Assembly (NCBI RefSeq): GCF_010730195.1
Contig: NZ_AP022613.1
Coordinates: 5,642,001 to 5,706,000 of the forward strand
DNA length: 64,000 bases
Source: Mycobacterium conspicuum
GTDB lineage: Bacteria > Actinomycetota > Actinomycetes > Mycobacteriales > Mycobacteriaceae
Direction: 5' to 3'
In this document: positions 61,125 to 64,000 of the stretch, piece after piece
How the letters are laid out: every line of letters starts with the position of its first letter
How positions within the stretch are numbered: the stretch's first letter is position 1
Position numbers and translations under genes: made by a program
Notes under the pieces: generated by a model
Told to the model about the DNA's origin: nothing
Database searches by the model: none
Seen by the model: only the letters and a program-made list of their open reading frames with translations

Positions 61125-63014
61125 ATGGCGTACCACAACCCGTTCATCGTCAATGGCAAGATCCGCTTCCCGGAAAACACCAACCTGGTCAAGCACGTGG
61201 AAAAGTGGGCGAAGGTCCGCGGGGACAAGCTGGCTTACCGCTTCCTGGACTTCTCCACCGAACGGGACGGCATCGAACGCGACCTCCTGTGGTCCGAGTT
61301 CAGCGCCCGCAACCGCGCCGTCGGGGCGCGCCTGCAGCAGGTGACCCAGCCGGGCGACCGCATCGCGATCCTGTGCCCACAGAACCTGGACTACCTCGTT
61401 TCCTTCTTCGGAGCGCTGTACTCCGACCGTACCGCGGTGCCGCTGTTCGACCCGGCCGAGCCGGGTCACGTCGGCCGGCTGCACGCCGTGCTCGACGACT
61501 GCACCCCGTCGACGATCCTGACCACCACCGACTCCGCCGAAGGCGTCCGCAAGTTCATCCGCGCCCGCTCGGCCAAGGAACGGCCCCGGGTGATCGCCGT
61601 CGACGCGGTGCCCAACGAGGTCGCCGCCACCTGGGAGCCGCCGGACTCCAACGAGGACAGCATCGCCTACCTGCAGTACACGTCGGGCTCGACCCGCGCC
61701 CCGACCGGCGTGCAGATCACGCACCTGAACCTGCCCACCAACGTGCTGCAGGTGCTCAACGCGCTGGAGGGCACCGAAGGCGACCGCGGCTGCATGTGGC
61801 TGCCCTTCTTCCACGACATGGGCCTGATCACCTGCCTGCTGTCGTCGGTGCTCGGGCAGAGCTTCACCTTCATGACGCCCGCCGCGTTCGTGCGTCGTCC
61901 CGGTCGCTGGATCCGGGAGCTGGCGCGCAAGCCCGGCGAGACGGGCGGCGTCTTCTCGGCCGCGCCCAACTTCGCGTTCGAGCACGCTGCGGTGCGTGGC
62001 CTGCCCCGCGACGACGAGCCGCCCCTGGACCTGAGCAACGTCAAGGGCATCCTCAACGGCAGCGAGCCGGTCAGCCCGGCCTCGATGCGCAAGTTCTACG
62101 AAGCCTTCGCGCCCTACGGGCTGAAGGAGACCGCGATCAAGCCGTCGTACGGCCTGGCGGAGGCGACGCTGTTCGTCTCGACCACCCCGATGGACGAGAA
62201 GCCGACGGTCATCCACGTGGACCGGGACGCGCTGAACAAGGGCAGCTTCGTGGAGGTGGCCGCCGACGCGCCGAACGCCGTCGCCCAGGTCTCGGCGGGC
62301 AAGATCGGGGTCGACGAATGGGCCGTCATCGTCGACGCCGACACGGCCAGCGAGCTGCCGGACGGGCAGATCGGCGAGATCTGGCTGCACGGCAACAACC
62401 TGGGCGTCGGGTATTGGGGCAAGGAAGAGGAGACCACCGAGGTCTTCCGGAACATCCTCAAGTCGCGGATCAGCGAGTCGCACGCCGAGGGCGCCGCCGA
62501 CGACGGCCTGTGGGTGCGCACCGGCGACTACGGCACCTACCACAAGGGACACCTTTATATAGCGGGCCGGATCAAGGACCTCGTCATCGTCGATGGCCGC
62601 AACCACTACCCGCAGGACCTGGAGTACACGGCGCAGGAATCCACCAAGGCGTTGCGGGTCGGCTATGTGGCCGCGTTCTCGGTGCCGGCCAACCAGTTGC
62701 CGCCGAGCGTGTTCGATGACACGCACGCCGGCCTGAAGCTCGACGCTGACGACACCTCCGAGCAGCTGGTCATCGTCGGGGAGCGCGCGCCCGGCACACA
62801 CAAGCTGGACTACCAGCCGATCGTCGATGACATCCGGGCCGCCATCGCGGTGGGGCACGGCGTGACCGTGCGCGACGTGCTGCTGGTCCAGGCCGGCAGC
62901 ATCCCGCGCACGTCGAGCGGCAAGATCGGTCGCCGCGCCTGCCGCGCGGCCTACCTGGATGGCAGCCTGCGCAGCGGCGTCGCTTCTCCGACGGTGTTCG
63001 CCACCGAGTCCTGA
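61125..63014 (+). CDS. fadD32: Mycolate fatty-acid AMP ligase FadD32
   Basis: FadD32 activates meromycolic acid as acyl-AMP and loads it on Pks13. The 629-residue protein begins MAYHNPFIVNGKIRFPENTN and has the AMP loop LQYTSGSTRAPTG, WLPFFHDMGLIT, NGSEPVSP, KPSYGLAEATLFVST, TGDYGTYHKGHLYIAGRIKD-type motifs and SIPRTSSGKIGRR. ATG 61125 is chosen over a frame opening 21 bases upstream because of its family match and the GGAGAGGG site. It precedes pks13 by seven bases; the two are co-transcribed. Confidence 0.96.
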   Translation: MAYHNPFIVNGKIRFPENTNLVKHVEKWAKVRGDKLAYRFLDFSTERDGIERDLLWSEFSARNRAVGARLQQVTQPGDRIAILCPQNLDYLVSFFGALYSDRTAVPLFDPAEPGHVGRLHAVLDDCTPSTILTTTDSAEGVRKFIRARSAKERPRVIAVDAVPNEVAATWEPPDSNEDSIAYLQYTSGSTRAPTGVQITHLNLPTNVLQVLNALEGTEGDRGCMWLPFFHDMGLITCLLSSVLGQSFTFMTPAAFVRRPGRWIRELARKPGETGGVFSAAPNFAFEHAAVRGLPRDDEPPLDLSNVKGILNGSEPVSPASMRKFYEAFAPYGLKETAIKPSYGLAEATLFVSTTPMDEKPTVIHVDRDALNKGSFVEVAADAPNAVAQVSAGKIGVDEWAVIVDADTASELPDGQIGEIWLHGNNLGVGYWGKEEETTEVFRNILKSRISESHAEGAADDGLWVRTGDYGTYHKGHLYIAGRIKDLVIVDGRNHYPQDLEYTAQESTKALRVGYVAAFSVPANQLPPSVFDDTHAGLKLDADDTSEQLVIVGERAPGTHKLDYQPIVDDIRAAIAVGHGVTVRDVLLVQAGSIPRTSSGKIGRRACRAAYLDGSLRSGVASPTVFATES

Positions 63015-63021
63015 GGAAGGT

Positions 63022-64000
63022 ATGGCTGACATAGAGGAACCACAGGAGAACCTGCCCGCCGACCAGATCGAGACGCGCGCCGGTGACGATGTGGGCGAGC
63101 AAGAGCGGCGCATAACGACTGTCCCCGAGATGCGGCAGTGGCTGCGTAACTGGGTGGGTAACGCCGTCGGGAAATCGCCCGACGACATCGACGAGTCCGT
63201 ACCGATGGTGGAGCTGGGTCTGGCGTCGCGCGATGCCGTGGCGATGGCCGCCGACATCGAGGACCTGACCGGCGTCACGCTGTCGGTCGCGGTGGCCTTC
63301 CAGCACCCGACCATCGAATCGCTGGCCACCCGAATCATCGAGGGCGAGCCCGAGGTCGACGACGCCGCCCTCGATGGCGCCGAGTGGACGCGCACCGGGC
63401 CCGCCGAGCGCGTCGACATCGCGGTGGTGGGCCTGTCCACCCGGCTGCCCGGCGACATGAACACCCCCGAGGAGACCTGGCAGGCGCTGCTGGAAGGCCG
63501 CGACGCCATCACCGATCTGCCCGAGGGCCGCTGGTCGGAGTTCTTCGAAGAGCCCCGGCTGGCGGAACGGATCAATCAGGCGCGCACCCGCGGCGGCTAC
63601 CTGAAGGACATCAAGGGTTTTGACTCCGAGTTCTTTGCGGTGGCCAAGACCGAGGCCGACAACATCGACCCGCAGCAGCGGATGGCGCTCGAATTGACTT
63701 GGGAGGCACTCGAACACGCGCGCATCCCGGCGTCGAGCCTGCGCGGCGAGGCCGTCGGCGTGTACATCGGCTTCACCAACAACGACTACGGATACCTGTC
63801 GATCGCCGACCCGACCGTCGCGCACCCCTATGCCATCACCGGGAACTCGACGGCGATCATCGCCAACCGGGTGTCCTACTTCTTCGACTTCCGCGGTCCC
63901 TCGGTGGCGATGGACACGGCGTGCTCGAGCTCGCTGGTGGCCACCCACCAGGCCGTGCAGGCGCTGCGTAACGGCGAGTGCGACGTGGCCGTCGCCGGTG
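63022..64000 (+). CDS. pks13: Polyketide synthase Pks13, N-terminal part (runs off window)
   Basis: Pks13 condenses two fatty acids into the mycolic acid skeleton. The first 326 residues are seen: an N-terminal ACP with its phosphopantetheine Ser at S69 (MVELGLASRD), then the ketosynthase from about residue 128 (VDIAVVGLSTRLPGD) with active C301 in DTACSSSL. ATG 63022 has a GAGGAAGG site right after the fadD32 stop. The AT, second ACP and thioesterase lie beyond the window. Confidence 0.96.
   Translation, partial: MADIEEPQENLPADQIETRAGDDVGEQERRITTVPEMRQWLRNWVGNAVGKSPDDIDESVPMVELGLASRDAVAMAADIEDLTGVTLSVAVAFQHPTIESLATRIIEGEPEVDDAALDGAEWTRTGPAERVDIAVVGLSTRLPGDMNTPEETWQALLEGRDAITDLPEGRWSEFFEEPRLAERINQARTRGGYLKDIKGFDSEFFAVAKTEADNIDPQQRMALELTWEALEHARIPASSLRGEAVGVYIGFTNNDYGYLSIADPTVAHPYAITGNSTAIIANRVSYFFDFRGPSVAMDTACSSSLVATHQAVQALRNGECDVAVAG

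Noticed and set aside
61074..63575. Long minus-strand frame opposite fadD32 and pks13
   Set aside because: It is antisense to two well-supported genes and carries no motif of its own.

Overview
The window is high-GC actinobacterial DNA. It reads as a non-tuberculous Mycobacterium chromosome, very probably a slow grower, and runs opposite to the M. tuberculosis numbering, from about Rv3851 (left) to Rv3800c (right). Most genes match that backbone in order: espR, sodA, glpQ1, pheA, serS, a complete sulfolipid-type locus, erp, the galactan/arabinan genes (glf, glfT2, ubiA, aftB), the antigen 85 genes fbpA and fbpD, and the mycolate condensation genes (Rv3802-like, fadD32, pks13). I cannot name the species. 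It is not M. tuberculosis: bfrB, Rv3817, PE_PGRS62 and the Rv3827c/Rv3828c insertion genes are missing from their slots, and other genes fill some of the gaps. These comparisons rest on remembered gene order and families, not on database searches.

Layout. 1-2.9 kb: YcnI-type protein, Rv3850-like protein, EspR, a long AT-richer gap, Rv3847-like protein. 3-8.3 kb: sodA with a terminator, a 51-aa membrane protein, a cluster of three DnaA-box-like sites, a DUF4328 membrane protein, glpQ1, an LCP-family protein and an iron-box-controlled DUF2470 protein. 8.4-13.5 kb: pheA, phosphoglycerate mutase family, small Cys/His protein, minimal zincin, septum-formation-like protein, serS. 13.5-20.6 kb: SDR/TetR pair, AraC regulator, methyltransferase, DUF2834-like membrane protein, a second TetR with twin palindromic operators, phytoene-desaturase-like oxidoreductase, 13E12/HNH protein. 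20.7-37.9 kb: fadD23, pks2, papA1, mmpL8, chp1-like, sap-like, papA2, collinear with the M. tuberculosis sulfolipid-1 locus. 37.9-43.2 kb: Rv3819-like, MBL/Rieske protein, three tandem PlsC acyltransferases, HAD phosphatase with no normal start codon.

43.2-47.5 kb holds the most unusual content. A DUF1190/YgiB-like membrane protein, a glutathionylspermidine-synthetase-type ATP-grasp protein and a DUF350 membrane protein converge on one large protein in which an ornithine-decarboxylase-like PLP domain is fused to a spermidine-synthase-like domain. Together these suggest a polyamine synthesis and conjugation cassette at the cell envelope, placed between conserved cell-wall genes. 47.5-64 kb is the envelope assembly block: amidase (Rv3811), Erp, UDP-galactopyranose mutase, galactofuranosyltransferase, the decaprenyl-phosphate-arabinose branch, AftB, antigen 85A, MPT51, the cutinase-like Rv3802 enzyme, FadD32 and the start of Pks13.

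The genes converge on one theme: building and exporting the mycobacterial envelope (arabinogalactan, mycolic acids, trehalose-based methyl-branched lipids), with iron/oxidative-stress and regulatory genes at the left end. No tRNA, rRNA, CRISPR array or complete insertion sequence was recognised.
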